Assembly: GCF_000725125.1 (NCBI RefSeq)
Contig: NZ_JFCB01000035.1
Coordinates: forward strand, 1-63,294
Direction of reading: 5' to 3'
DNA: 63,294 nt
From: Streptomyces toyocaensis
Lineage (GTDB): Bacteria; Actinomycetota; Actinomycetes; Streptomycetales; Streptomycetaceae
Shown: positions 52,965 to 62,231 of the stretch, one piece after another
How the letters are laid out: each line of letters begins with the position of its first letter
How positions within the stretch are numbered: position 1 is the stretch's first letter
Made by a program: the position numbers and the translations under genes
The notes under the pieces: generated by a model
Told to the model about the DNA's origin: nothing
The model's input: only the letters and a program-made list of their open reading frames with translations
Database searches by the model: none

Positions 52965-53932
52965 CAGAGCTCGTCTCCGTAGTCCTCGTCGGGGCCGTCG
53001 TAGTTGACGCCGGAGGCGACCTGGTGACCGTGGTCGCTCTGCAGCGTGACCACGTCCCGGTCGCCGCCGGGGGCGGAGGAGTCGGCCGTCTCCGGCAGCA
53101 GGAGGCGCTTGATGTCATCGACGCACCGGTTCAGCAGGGATGTCTCGTTGATGCGGTCCCGCAGTGCGCGGCGGGTGCGGGAGCCGACGTCCTCCTCGTC
53201 CTGTGCGGCGACGTCGAAGGCGACCGGGATGCCGATCTCCGTCTTGTAGAGGTCGGCGATGTCCAGGACGAAGGACAGTTCGTGGCCGGAGTGGACGAAG
53301 CCGAGGGCCGGGCTGCATCCCAGGGAGGTGACGACGGCATGGGCGATGCCGTACATGCACTGGGCGGCGGCGGTGACGGCCTGGTTGACGGAGTCGCCCC
53401 TGGTGAAGTCGCCGGGAACGTAGCGGCGGCCCCGCCAGGAGACGCCTGTGCGGGCGGCCTCGGCTCGATAGCAGTCCTTGACGCGTCTCCCTTCGCGGCC
53501 GAGGAGCTCGTGCCGGGTGAGCCCGGCGGGGTCCTCGTCCGGGAAGCGCATCCGGTACATCGCACGTGCCACGGCGAGGCGGCTGCGGGGGTTGGCCCAC
53601 TGGCGGGCCTGGGCCTCCATGAGCGCGGAGGAGCGGCTGAGGGCGCGGCCGGACGCGTAGTAGCGCACGCCGCGTTCACCGACCCAGCAGACGGCCGCGC
53701 CGGTCTCGCCGAGCACGCTCATGGCCTGGTGGGTGACGCGTGTGCCGGGGCCGAGGAGGAGGGTGCCGATGGTCGCCGACGGGATGTGGGTGGTGCCTTC
53801 CGCGTCCTGGGCCGTGATGGCGTTGGCGTCGCGGTGGACCGTGCAGCGTTCCAGGTAGACGAAGGAGAGGCGTTCGTCGGTGCGCGTGAGCTGCCGGGGC
53901 GTGAGCGCCGGGCGTCGGGAGACGGTGCTCAT
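52961..53932 (-). CDS. cas1: Cas1e, type I-E integrase
   Basis: 323 residues from ATG 53932 (MSTVSRRPALTPRQLTRTDE). The Cas1 catalytic region is intact: MYGIAHAVVTSLGCSPALGF, VHSGHELSFVLDIADLYKTE with the conserved His and Asp, and an upstream Glu in the helical domain (ANPRSRLAVARAMYRMRF). It integrates protospacers into the leader end together with Cas2. ATGA overlaps with cas6e and cas2. The C-terminal tail (DHGHQVASGVNYDGPDEDYG) is acidic. Confidence 0.94.
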   Translation of the reverse strand: MSTVSRRPALTPRQLTRTDERLSFVYLERCTVHRDANAITAQDAEGTTHIPSATIGTLLLGPGTRVTHQAMSVLGETGAAVCWVGERGVRYYASGRALSRSSALMEAQARQWANPRSRLAVARAMYRMRFPDEDPAGLTRHELLGREGRRVKDCYRAEAARTGVSWRGRRYVPGDFTRGDSVNQAVTAAAQCMYGIAHAVVTSLGCSPALGFVHSGHELSFVLDIADLYKTEIGIPVAFDVAAQDEEDVGSRTRRALRDRINETSLLNRCVDDIKRLLLPETADSSAPGGDRDVVTLQSDHGHQVASGVNYDGPDEDYGDELW

Positions 53933-54726
53933 GGGGTGTGCCGGTCGGGCGGTGCTACCGGTGCTACCGGTGCCAGGGTGAGCAGGCCGCAGCCGTATGC
54001 TCTGGCCCGCCCGATGCCCTGAGTGAGGGTGCGGCGCAGCAGGTCGGAGTCGGTGACCTCCAGGCGTCCTTCGAAGGTGACGGTGACGACGGTGACCGGC
54101 TTGTCTCGGCGGCCGCCAGCTCCACGGGACTTGTCGAAGGAGAGGGACCGTGTGTCCCGTATGGCCAGCTCGTACCGGTCGCCGGGGTGGGGCCGCTTCT
54201 GGTGGGTGGTGCCCTCGGGCAGGAGCCGCCGGTCCGCGGGTTTCTCGCAGACGCGGAAGCCGCAGCGCTTTTGGCGTTCCTCGTCGAGCAGCCAGCCCAT
54301 CTGGTGGACGGGTGTCAGGTGGGCGGTGAGTTTGCGGGGTTCGCCCTCCTTGCGGCGGACGGTGTGTACGGGGTTGGCGGTCAGGCGGAACGCCCAGTGC
54401 TCGCCGGTGGTCAGCCGGTCGAGGAGCGGGGCGTAGGGCCGGGTCTGCCAGCCGGGGTTCTCTGGGCCGGCGACGGCGGGCCATCCGGCCTGCTCGACCA
54501 GGTGGGTCAGGTCGGGACGGTCGGGGCTGACCACGTACAGCAGCACCTCGGCACGGGCCCGCTGGTCCAGGCGCCACAGCACGCGCGGGGCGTCGGGCGC
54601 CGGGCTGTCGGAGGGGAGGATGTGCGGGAAGGACGACATGACAGCCGCGTGCATGGCCTGGGGCGAGGACAGGAGGCGGCGGGCGCCGGGCCGCGCGGTG
54701 TTGACGCGGAAGCGGGAGAGGAACAT
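53929..54726 (-). CDS. cas6e: Cas6e, crRNA-processing endoribonuclease
   Basis: 265 residues starting MFLSRFRVNTARPGARRLLS. Typical Cas6e/CasE: an N-terminal HAAVMSSFPH block with the conserved His near 26, LWRLDQRARAEVLLYVVSPD, and the C-terminal glycine-rich loop LTQGIGRARAYGCGLLTLAP. It cuts the repeat hairpin and keeps the 3' stem. Its start overlaps the cas5e stop by one base and its stop overlaps cas1. Confidence 0.93.
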   Translation of the reverse strand: MFLSRFRVNTARPGARRLLSSPQAMHAAVMSSFPHILPSDSPAPDAPRVLWRLDQRARAEVLLYVVSPDRPDLTHLVEQAGWPAVAGPENPGWQTRPYAPLLDRLTTGEHWAFRLTANPVHTVRRKEGEPRKLTAHLTPVHQMGWLLDEERQKRCGFRVCEKPADRRLLPEGTTHQKRPHPGDRYELAIRDTRSLSFDKSRGAGGRRDKPVTVVTVTFEGRLEVTDSDLLRRTLTQGIGRARAYGCGLLTLAPVAPVAPPDRHTP

Positions 54727-55469
54727 CAGGCGCTCTCATTCTCCAGGGCGTCGAGGGCGGCGAACGGATCGTGTGCGTTCTGTGGGCCGCCGCCGCTCGA
54801 CGGGATCGGAGTGGACACGGGGTCGGTGACGACGGTGCGCAGGGCGTGTCGCCGGTGGGCGGCGTCGAAGCTGACCGGCTGGTCACGCAGGACGTCCGCC
54901 GCTGCGGCTGACTCGTCGGCGGCCGTCTCGCGCAGCACGGTCAGGGCCTGCGGGGTCCGGTGTCGTCTGCGGTACCAGGCGGAGGCCTGCCAGGGCACGC
55001 TCGCCAGTACGTCCTCGAGGCGGGCGTCCTCGTACAGTCCGAGGTCGACCGGTTCGGAGGGCGGGCAGGAACGCCGGCCGAGGTAGGGCGGGTACACGGG
55101 GGTGCGCAGAGCGTCGCGCAGACCGGTGAGCAGGGCGTGATCGCCCTCGACGGTGGCGACGAAGACGGCGTCGGCGAGGTAGAACCGCTCGGACAGCGGC
55201 ATGGACGCACCGGTGACGTCATGGTGGGCGGTGTGGAAGTCCCGGATGCGGGTGCCGGGCTGGTCCATGCGGACTGCGAACCGGAGTGCCGCCAGCGGGG
55301 CGAGGCGCCTGTCGTCACCGCGCTCGATGCCGGCCGCCGCAGCGAGCAGGCCGATGACGCCGCTCTTGGTCGGGGCCGATTCGGTGGTGCGGCGGGTGAA
55401 ACGGGAGGAGGCCCCCCAGGACTGCAGGGGGCCTGCCAGGCGGAGGGCGAGCACGCTCGTGCGGCTCAT
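54726..55469 (-). CDS. cas5e: Cas5e, Cascade subunit
   Basis: 247 residues from ATG 55469 (MSRTSVLALRLAGPLQSWGA). The family signature LRLAGPLQSWG and SRFTRRTTESAPTKSGVIGL are complete, followed by RDFHTAHHDVTGASMPLSER and PVYPPYLGRRSCPPSEPV. It caps the 5' handle of the crRNA in Cascade. The C-terminus is extended by about 20 residues (SSGGGPQNAHDPFAALDALE). ATGA overlap with cas7e. Confidence 0.94.
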   Translation of the reverse strand: MSRTSVLALRLAGPLQSWGASSRFTRRTTESAPTKSGVIGLLAAAAGIERGDDRRLAPLAALRFAVRMDQPGTRIRDFHTAHHDVTGASMPLSERFYLADAVFVATVEGDHALLTGLRDALRTPVYPPYLGRRSCPPSEPVDLGLYEDARLEDVLASVPWQASAWYRRRHRTPQALTVLRETAADESAAAADVLRDQPVSFDAAHRRHALRTVVTDPVSTPIPSSGGGPQNAHDPFAALDALENESA

Positions 55470-56662
55470 GCGGGCTTCTCCAGGCGTTCCGCGACGGCCT
55501 GGCCGACCGCGGCGGCGAGTTCGCGCAGCGTGCCGGCCTCGGTGCCGAGATCGGCGAGCTTCTGCGTGGCAGGTCCGACACGAAGAACCCAGGTGAGGGT
55601 GGTCTCCGGGTCGCCGTAGGCGCGTTCGACGTCGGAGGCGTATGCGGCGAGCCGGTCGGCGGCCTCGCGCAGGTGCCCGCCGCCGTCGCTGCGGATCGGG
55701 TCCTCGAAGGCGGCGACGCAGCTGATCGGCCGGGTGGTGCGGAGCTTGACGACCACGGCATCGGGCTCGGTGTGGTGCCCGAAAGTGTTGATCTTCCCGG
55801 TGGGCAGGGAGGCGACGAAGGCCTGCACGAACGCCTCGACGGCGCGGCGTACCGGCTCGGTGCGCGGCTCGTCCTCGCGCAGGCCCTGGCCGAGGTTGGT
55901 GGCGAGCTGGTGCACGCCGAGGGCGGCGTAGCGGTAGAGAGTCGCGGAGTTGAAGTCGACGGTGCCGATCATCCCGGCGCCGGTCTCCTCGTCCGTGTTC
56001 TCGTCGTCGACGGCGGTGTAGTAGTCGGACTCGTTGTCGACCCGGTGGACGCTGAGCGCGTGCGCCACCTGCACGGCGGCATCGACGTTGATGTCGGCGA
56101 CGTCGGCGACCATCCGGCCGAAGAGAGCGATGTCCACGGAGTGACGGGTGTCCGCGAGCTCCCTGGCCCGGGCCTTGTTCTCCTTGGTCTTCAGGAACGC
56201 CGTGATGTCGGCGGCACCGTCGAGAGCGAGGCGGGCCAGGCCGTCGAGCTGCCGGGAGCTGAGGAAGACCAGGTACTTGCTCTCTGGGGCGGGTGCGGGG
56301 CCGCCGTCCTTCTTCGCCTGGTCGGCCTTCCGCTTGGGCACCTCGGTCTTGAAGCCTGCGGCCTTGACCGTCTCGTCGGCGAGCTTGAGTGCCGTCTCCG
56401 GCTCGATGGAATCGTCGACCCCGGTGATCCGGTCGGCCAGTAGCTCCACGATCTTCTTGGTCCGCACGCCCAGCTCGGCGGGGTCGAGCAGGTGCTCGTC
56501 CTTGAAGTAGGTGCGGATGGCCCGCTTCCACGCCTGGCTGGAGACCCGGGCGCGGGGGACTCCCCCGTAGACGGCCGTCTTGGGCGCGCCCGTGTCGTCC
56601 CGGTTGAGATTGCTGGGCGGGACGGTCTGCAGGGCGTGCACGTCCAGGAAAATGCGGTTCAC
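55466..56662 (-). CDS. cas7e: Cas7e, Cascade backbone subunit
   Basis: 398 residues from GTG 56662 (VNRIFLDVHALQTVPPSNLN), in a GTGA overlap with cse2. Family blocks: GGVPRARVSSQAWKRAIRTY, LADTRHSVDIALFGRMVADV, VDNESDYYTAVDDEN, ETGAGMIGTVDFNSATLYRY and GKINTFGHHTEPDAVVVKLR. Six copies would form the Cascade filament along the crRNA. Longer than E. coli CasC by insertions, including the charged TEVPKRKADQAKKDGGPAPA segment. Confidence 0.95.
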   Translation of the reverse strand: MNRIFLDVHALQTVPPSNLNRDDTGAPKTAVYGGVPRARVSSQAWKRAIRTYFKDEHLLDPAELGVRTKKIVELLADRITGVDDSIEPETALKLADETVKAAGFKTEVPKRKADQAKKDGGPAPAPESKYLVFLSSRQLDGLARLALDGAADITAFLKTKENKARARELADTRHSVDIALFGRMVADVADINVDAAVQVAHALSVHRVDNESDYYTAVDDENTDEETGAGMIGTVDFNSATLYRYAALGVHQLATNLGQGLREDEPRTEPVRRAVEAFVQAFVASLPTGKINTFGHHTEPDAVVVKLRTTRPISCVAAFEDPIRSDGGGHLREAADRLAAYASDVERAYGDPETTLTWVLRVGPATQKLADLGTEAGTLRELAAAVGQAVAERLEKPA

Positions 56663-57339
56663 GAGGCGTCCTTGTCGGTGTCCGGGGTGGTGTTCTCGTC
56701 GGAGGCCGGCCGGGGCCGCCGCTGCTCGTGGAAGGAGCGGCCCCACCGGCGGCGGACGGCGGCGGGCCCGTCGGGCCATTGCCAGAGGTAGAGCTGGCCG
56801 GCGAGGAGGGCGTAGTCGAGCGGGATGTCCTCGCGGCGCAGCAGTGCGACGATGTCGCGCAACCGCTGGGTCAGGGCGACCAGGTCGGGGGCGGTACCCG
56901 CGCGCACCAGGCGCTTGCGGACGGGTTCGTCGACGCCGTCCGCCGGCATCAGGCGCCGGACCGCCGCGCCCAGGCCGCCCGGCCGCTCACGGGTATGCCG
57001 ACGGTGCATGGGCGCGCCGCGGGACTGCTGGTGGAAGGCCCACAGGGTGAGGGCCGCGTGCAGCGCGTTCTCGGCACGCACCATCTCCTGCTCGCTCAGC
57101 AGCCGCGTTCCCGCCGTTGAGGCGTGGAGCGCATCGGTGTCGATCAGGTTCCACAGGTCGGGCGTCTCGCCCGCCTCACGGCCTGCGCCGCGGCGCAGGC
57201 GGGCCAGAGCGGCGACGGCTTGGGACCTGTCGTTGAGGTAGCCCTCCTGCCAGGAGCCGATGTGCGTGGCGGTGAGCTCCGCGACCCGCTGGTGGACCGG
57301 GACTGCGGCGGGCGGGGCTGATGCGGATGTGGATGTCAT
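56659..57339 (-). CDS. cse2: Cse2 (Cas11e), Cascade small subunit
   Basis: 226 residues starting MTSTSASAPPAAVPVHQRVA. Cse2/CasB features: ALARLRRGAGREAGETPDLW near the start, ENALHAALTLWAFHQQSRGA, and PLDYALLAGQLYLWQWPDGP with the final RRWGRSFH. Two copies hold the non-target strand side of Cascade. The last 20 residues are polar and probably disordered. ATGA overlap with cse1. Confidence 0.93.
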   Translation of the reverse strand: MTSTSASAPPAAVPVHQRVAELTATHIGSWQEGYLNDRSQAVAALARLRRGAGREAGETPDLWNLIDTDALHASTAGTRLLSEQEMVRAENALHAALTLWAFHQQSRGAPMHRRHTRERPGGLGAAVRRLMPADGVDEPVRKRLVRAGTAPDLVALTQRLRDIVALLRREDIPLDYALLAGQLYLWQWPDGPAAVRRRWGRSFHEQRRPRPASDENTTPDTDKDAS

Positions 57340-59099
57340 GCGTGCACCTCCGGGGCGGTCGCGGCGTCATCGGTGTCCGGCAGACCGGGCGGTCCCGGCG
57401 TGTGCGGACCGTCGACGGCGGGGGTGGCGTCTCCCACGTCGGGGCCCGGGGAGCCGGGAGAACCGGGGTCGCCCAGCGCTCTGGCCAGTCGTCCTCGGAA
57501 CCACACATCGGCCAGGCCCGCGTTCAGCCAGTGGGTGCCGCCCTTGGTGTCGGTGTGAATCCGGCCCTCCCAGGCCGCATCACCCGCGGCTGCGATGAGG
57601 CGGTTGCCAAGGCGGCCCACCGTCTGCCGTACCTGGCGCTGCCACGTGTGCCGGTGTTCGAAGGGATCAACCGCCTTCGCCATGGCGGCCAGCCAGTCAC
57701 GGTACGGATGGTCCAGCGCGTCGAACCCCTCGGCACGGGCCGCGGACTTCGGCCCCTCTTCCTCGGATCCGGTCGCTCGGGCCAGGTCGGCCGCGAGGTC
57801 ACCCAGGGCCCGTACGGCCCGGTCGGCGTCCTCCGCCGCGGAGATGGCCTGTTGGGCGTAGGTGGGATCCTGCGCATGCAGCAGGACGACCGGCATCACC
57901 AAGCGGTCGTCGACGACCTCGTCGACCACGGACTGCTGGGTCCCGTACCTGACGCCCGCCACCCGGGCACGGACGAGGAAACGGCGGGAGAGGTGGCCTT
58001 CGGTCACCAGCCGGGCGACCCACTCGAGGATCCGCGGCCGCAGACGTGACGGCCCCTCGGTGCCGCCGCTTTCCTCCAGCCGGTCGGCAAGAAGCGCGGC
58101 GATGCCCCGCCAGGCCGAACGGGCCGGATCATGTTCCAGAGGCAGGTAGACGGGCGACTGCCCCAGCTTCTTCTCCTGAGCTGGGCTGCGTCGCCACGGA
58201 GTCATCGGCTCGAGGCGGTGCATGTTCCGAGAGACGAGCGGATCGCCGTAGCCGAGGACGACTCCGTGGACGCCGTCCGCGTCATGGTGCAGGCGCACCC
58301 GGCGTGACTGCCAGGTGTACAGGTCACGCAGACCGGTCGCGGAACGCCCGTCGGAGCCCGGACCGCAGGGCTCACGGCGCCAGGCCGGCCGGTCGTCGGG
58401 GGAGAAGCCGAGCTCCTCGGTGTCCGCCGCCACCAGGTTGAGCAGCAGTGTCTCGCGCAGCGTGTCGCCCTCCACGAAGATGCCACCCAGCCCGCCCGCC
58501 CAGCCGGTACCGAGCGGGTAAACCTTGCCGCCCTTGACCCGGTCGTCGTCGACCATGCCGGTCTTGATGCCGGAGGTGTCGTAAGCGTGGACGTGGACGA
58601 TCCAGCGGGCGGCCTCGGCGAAGGTCAGCCGATCCACGTCCGGTAACCGCGTGCTGAAGAACGGTTCACCGGCAGGCACGTCGGCCACGATCCGGTTGAG
58701 GGAGAAGACCTCGTCCTTCGTCGTGCGCAGGATGGGGGTCTGGAGAAACGGCGTGGCCGGGCGGAGAAGGTCGAACCGCTCGCGGTGCTCCTCCAGGTAG
58801 GCCTGAACGGGGGCGAAGCAGTCGGGATCCTCCCACAGCTCCGCCCACTCGTCGATGTCGTCGGGGCCGTCCAGGGCGTCGTGCGCGACGGCCAGGAGGA
58901 GACGGACCAGGGCGAACTCCTGAGTGGCCAGATCACCCAGGACACGCCGCACATCGCTGGCCTGGGCGAAGACCTGGCTCAGCGACAGCTCATCCTGAGA
59001 GCCATCCTTCCGCAGCACCTGGATCCACGGCTGGCTGATCAGATCGAAAGACAGCACCTCGCCCGTATCGGCCCCAGGTAATTCAGTCGTCTGCGTCAC
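57336..59099 (-). CDS. cse1: Cse1 (Cas8e), Cascade large subunit
   Basis: 587 residues from GTG 59099. The N-terminal Cse1 block SFDLISQPWIQVLRKDGSQD, RRVLGDLATQEFALVRLLLA and the PAM-recognition region around ARWIVHVHAYDTSGIKTGMV are clear. C-terminal four-helix bundle includes DPFEHRHTWQRQVRQTVGRL. It recognises PAM and recruits Cas3. A Gly/Pro-rich tail of about 45 residues (GSPGSPGPDVGDATPAVDGP) is unusual. The start overlaps the cas3 end by 17 bases. Confidence 0.94.
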   Translation of the reverse strand: MTQTTELPGADTGEVLSFDLISQPWIQVLRKDGSQDELSLSQVFAQASDVRRVLGDLATQEFALVRLLLAVAHDALDGPDDIDEWAELWEDPDCFAPVQAYLEEHRERFDLLRPATPFLQTPILRTTKDEVFSLNRIVADVPAGEPFFSTRLPDVDRLTFAEAARWIVHVHAYDTSGIKTGMVDDDRVKGGKVYPLGTGWAGGLGGIFVEGDTLRETLLLNLVAADTEELGFSPDDRPAWRREPCGPGSDGRSATGLRDLYTWQSRRVRLHHDADGVHGVVLGYGDPLVSRNMHRLEPMTPWRRSPAQEKKLGQSPVYLPLEHDPARSAWRGIAALLADRLEESGGTEGPSRLRPRILEWVARLVTEGHLSRRFLVRARVAGVRYGTQQSVVDEVVDDRLVMPVVLLHAQDPTYAQQAISAAEDADRAVRALGDLAADLARATGSEEEGPKSAARAEGFDALDHPYRDWLAAMAKAVDPFEHRHTWQRQVRQTVGRLGNRLIAAAGDAAWEGRIHTDTKGGTHWLNAGLADVWFRGRLARALGDPGSPGSPGPDVGDATPAVDGPHTPGPPGLPDTDDAATAPEVHA

Positions 59100-62010
59100 G
59101 GGTCACCTCAAGACCGTCTTCAGGGCTGTACCGGAGCGAGAATCCTGCCAGCTGGGTCTGACAGTCCTCGTCGAGAGCGAGAATCAGCTGGTCGGACAAC
59201 CAAGGGCTGTCCTTGCCCTGCCACTTGCGCAGATACAGCTGCTCCAGTTCCTCGATGGCCCGGTCCATGGTCTCGCCGGAGAACTGCAGGGGAAGCCGCA
59301 GTCCGCAGCTCGCGGCGGTACGGGCCGCGAACGACGCCGGCGTCGCGTCCTGTGGAAGCTCGACGCCGGCGCGTTGCCGATTTCGGCGGTCCGGCTTGAG
59401 CCATGGCAGGGTGGCGAGGCTGCCGTCACCGCGCCGCTGCACGACAACGACCTCCAGGCTGTCCCGGCTGTCCCGGACCTGAGCACGCCCGGTGGGGGTG
59501 TCGTCCGTGTCTCCGACCCCGGCGGCGACCCAGCCGAACAGCGGGCGCCCCGGTTTGCCGACGTCTCCCAGACGGAACACGGCAGCGCGCTCGGCCTGGT
59601 CGTCGCGGTGCCGCTCGAACTGCTCGGCAGCCTCCTTCATCACTTCTTGCCAGTCCTCCGGCCCGACCGGTCTTTCCCCATACGCGCACTGCACGAGCGG
59701 GCTGATGTCCGCCGGTAGCTGCACCGGCCGCTGTGCCTCGCCGTCGAGGTGGGGGCGGAGTACCGCGACCGATCGCAGCAGCGCGTACCGTCCGTACACC
59801 GCGACCGACCCCGGCACCGGGGCGGGGACGTCCGCCGTCCAGTCCACCCCCGTCACCAGGCAGCGCGCGGTCCGTAGTCGCGGAGGCCGCATCTCCTGGG
59901 CCTGCCCGCGTGGGTGCCGGTGCAGGCGCCCCATGCGCTGCAGCAGCAGGTCGACGGGGCACAGGTCGCTGACCAGCAGGTCGAAGTCGACGTCCAGGGA
60001 CTGCTCGGCAACCTGGCTGGCCACCACGATGTGTCGGCCCGTGGGCCTGGCGTCCGTCTTCTCCGCGGGTCCGAAGAGGCGGAGCAGTGTGCTGTCCTTG
60101 TCTGCCCGGTCGAGATCGACGAAGTATGAGTGGGCGACGGTCACGTTCTCGGCGCCGAACCTGTCGCGCAGTGCCCGAGCTGTCGTCAGTACCCGCTTGA
60201 CCGTGTTCCGGATCACCAGGGCGCACCCGCCCTCGGCCAGCTCGTTCTCCAGCCGGCTGGCGAGGACGTCCAGATCGTCCACGAGGGGCTCCACCAGCAC
60301 GGTCGTCGATCGAGCCGATGCCCGTGGTCGGCGGACCAGTGGTTTTTCCCCTCCCGGAGGAACGGCCGTCACCAGCGGGTACGCGTCCGGCGTGCCCGTG
60401 TCGCACGAGGTGCCCGTACTGGCCTGGCCGGCGTAGGCCCCAAGGAGTTCACGCCTGCGGGAGGCCGGCAGGGTCGCGGACAGCACCACTACCGGCATCC
60501 GGTACGCACCCAGCCAGGAGAGCACCCGGTCCAGGTACACACTCATGTACGTGTCGTAGGCGTGCGCCTCGTCGATGACGACGACCTTCCCGGCCACTGC
60601 GAGGTGACGCAGTGCCAGGTGCCTGCTCTTCAGCCCGGCGAACAACAGTTGATCGATAGTGCCCGCGACGAACGAGGCCAGCATGGCCTTCTTGCGGCCT
60701 CGCAGCCAGGAATGTGCCACGAGCTCGGCACTGGCGCGGTGTCGTTCGTCCAATTTCTGCCTGAAGGCAGGCGCCGCTTCGTCCACGCCGACGGCCGTGA
60801 CCCGTCCCGTGCGAGCCATCAGGCCGGTGAAGTCCTCGTTGAGAGCCGCTTTGGAGTGGGCCAGGTGCACCGAGTGGCGTGAGCCCACCACCCCCGGCAA
60901 CCGGTTCAGCCAGTCGAGCAGGCGGGGGAACATGGCGTTGCCGGTGGCCATGGTGGGGAGGGCAAAGAACACCCCGCCCGCACCCGAGCGCGCCGCGAAG
61001 ATCTCGGCAACGGCGAGCGCCGCCTCCGTTTTACCCTCGCCCATCGGGGCCTCGACGATCATCAGACCGGGCGTCTCCATGTCCCGGGCGAGTTCCACGG
61101 CCGCCTCCTGAACAGGGCGTACCTCCGCTCCCGCAGGTAGCTCGAAGCGGGAGGTGAACAGGCCCCGGGCACTTCCGTCCGGTTCTTCGGCCAGCCAGGG
61201 GGTTGGCAGGTCCAGCCCTCGCCAGGCTGCAGCGAGACGGTCCTGGTCGTTGTGGGCCGCACCCTCGGGAAAATACGGGAAGAGGTCCGGATTGCTGGCG
61301 ATCCAGTCGGAGACGATGACCAGCGCGGTGAGAAGCACCTGCACTGGCTGCGGCAGCCTGACTGCCCGCCATCCATCCAGCCGTCCGGCCACGCCGAAAT
61401 GCTCGGCGCAGGCATCCAGCAACTCGGTCTGCACCTGTCGCCAGACGCGGTTGCTCGCCCCAGGAGTGCGCAGCAACTCTTCATGCTGGTACAGGGCCTT
61501 GATCTGTCCGTGCTCGGGCGGCACTCCGTGATGCCCGCCCACAGCAACCGTGAACTGACCGGTCCGAGCAGACGCCCACCCGTGTCGTTCCTCCAGCCAT
61601 TCCCCCAGCAGGACCTGCCCCGCCAGACCGTGCGGTGCGATCCGGCGATCCGGCCCCATCGCCCTCGCTGAGCGCATCTCCAGCCCGCGGTCGCGCATCG
61701 TGTCGGCGAGCTGATCCACCTGGCAGGCGAACGCCGGAGTGGCCTTGCCGATGTCATGCACTCCGGCGAGCCATACGGCGAGAGCACGTGCGTCCGGCTC
61801 GCCCTGCGGCAACGCCTCGGCGACCAGTCTCCGTACCCCCACGGGAAGCCACTGGTCCCATAACAGGCCGGCCACCGCGGCACTGTCCTCCATGTGCCGC
61901 CACAGCGGCAACCAACCGTCGCTGTCACGATCGTGCTTGGCCCACACGGACCGAGCCGACTCCCCGAGCCGACCCAACAGATCCGGACGAGCACTCCCCC
62001 CAACGCTCAT
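59083..62010 (-). CDS. cas3: Cas3 helicase-nuclease
   Basis: 975 residues from ATG 62010. HD nuclease domain: LPLWRHMEDSAAVAGLLWDQ near 37-56 and GVHDIGKATPAF near 83. Helicase: Walker A APMGEGKTEAAL near 322, DEAH box VVVIDEAHAYD near 478, SATLPASRRRELLGAYA, motif VI RMGRLHRHPRGQ, and a C-terminal domain ending RYSPEDGLEVTRDADD. Cas3 is recruited by Cascade and degrades target DNA. It is the first gene of an eight-gene operon without gaps. All catalytic motifs are present. Confidence 0.96.
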   Translation of the reverse strand: MSVGGSARPDLLGRLGESARSVWAKHDRDSDGWLPLWRHMEDSAAVAGLLWDQWLPVGVRRLVAEALPQGEPDARALAVWLAGVHDIGKATPAFACQVDQLADTMRDRGLEMRSARAMGPDRRIAPHGLAGQVLLGEWLEERHGWASARTGQFTVAVGGHHGVPPEHGQIKALYQHEELLRTPGASNRVWRQVQTELLDACAEHFGVAGRLDGWRAVRLPQPVQVLLTALVIVSDWIASNPDLFPYFPEGAAHNDQDRLAAAWRGLDLPTPWLAEEPDGSARGLFTSRFELPAGAEVRPVQEAAVELARDMETPGLMIVEAPMGEGKTEAALAVAEIFAARSGAGGVFFALPTMATGNAMFPRLLDWLNRLPGVVGSRHSVHLAHSKAALNEDFTGLMARTGRVTAVGVDEAAPAFRQKLDERHRASAELVAHSWLRGRKKAMLASFVAGTIDQLLFAGLKSRHLALRHLAVAGKVVVIDEAHAYDTYMSVYLDRVLSWLGAYRMPVVVLSATLPASRRRELLGAYAGQASTGTSCDTGTPDAYPLVTAVPPGGEKPLVRRPRASARSTTVLVEPLVDDLDVLASRLENELAEGGCALVIRNTVKRVLTTARALRDRFGAENVTVAHSYFVDLDRADKDSTLLRLFGPAEKTDARPTGRHIVVASQVAEQSLDVDFDLLVSDLCPVDLLLQRMGRLHRHPRGQAQEMRPPRLRTARCLVTGVDWTADVPAPVPGSVAVYGRYALLRSVAVLRPHLDGEAQRPVQLPADISPLVQCAYGERPVGPEDWQEVMKEAAEQFERHRDDQAERAAVFRLGDVGKPGRPLFGWVAAGVGDTDDTPTGRAQVRDSRDSLEVVVVQRRGDGSLATLPWLKPDRRNRQRAGVELPQDATPASFAARTAASCGLRLPLQFSGETMDRAIEELEQLYLRKWQGKDSPWLSDQLILALDEDCQTQLAGFSLRYSPEDGLEVTRDADD

Positions 62011-62231
62011 GAGGGATTAGTACAGGGAAAGCTCGGCTCCGTAGGCGAATATGAGCAGATAGATCTGTTCGCAGAAAAACAGCATCCCCAAGACGTACGA
62101 TGATCGGCTCGCCCTTGATCCGGTCAGAAGCATCCTGCGAGATCGAATACTGTTATATGTGCCATTTGTCGGAATCTGTAAAAGTTACTAAAAGCACGCG
62201 ACAGCAGCAGTAAACATGCAGGTCAAACAGT
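62011..62231 (+). promoter_or_regulatory. Divergent cas3 promoter region and leader of array 2
   Basis: 221 bp between cas3 and the first repeat of array 2, noticeably more AT-rich than the surroundings (CTGTTATATGTGCCATTTGT, GTAAAAGTTACTAAAAGCAC). It ends GCAGGTCAAACAGT before the repeat, matching the array 1 leader end at GCAGGTCA and CAGT. It must hold promoters for both cas3 (minus) and the array (plus). Confidence 0.6.

Noticed and set aside
52961..54886. A 641-codon frame that would fuse a long N-terminus to Cas1
   Set aside because: The upstream half is the cas6e and cas5e DNA read in a wrong frame; Cas1 starts cleanly at ATG 53932 in an ATGA overlap.
54726..56531. A 601-codon frame that would extend Cas5e far upstream
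   Set aside because: The added part is cas7e in the wrong frame; Cas5e starts at ATG 55469 with its family signature.
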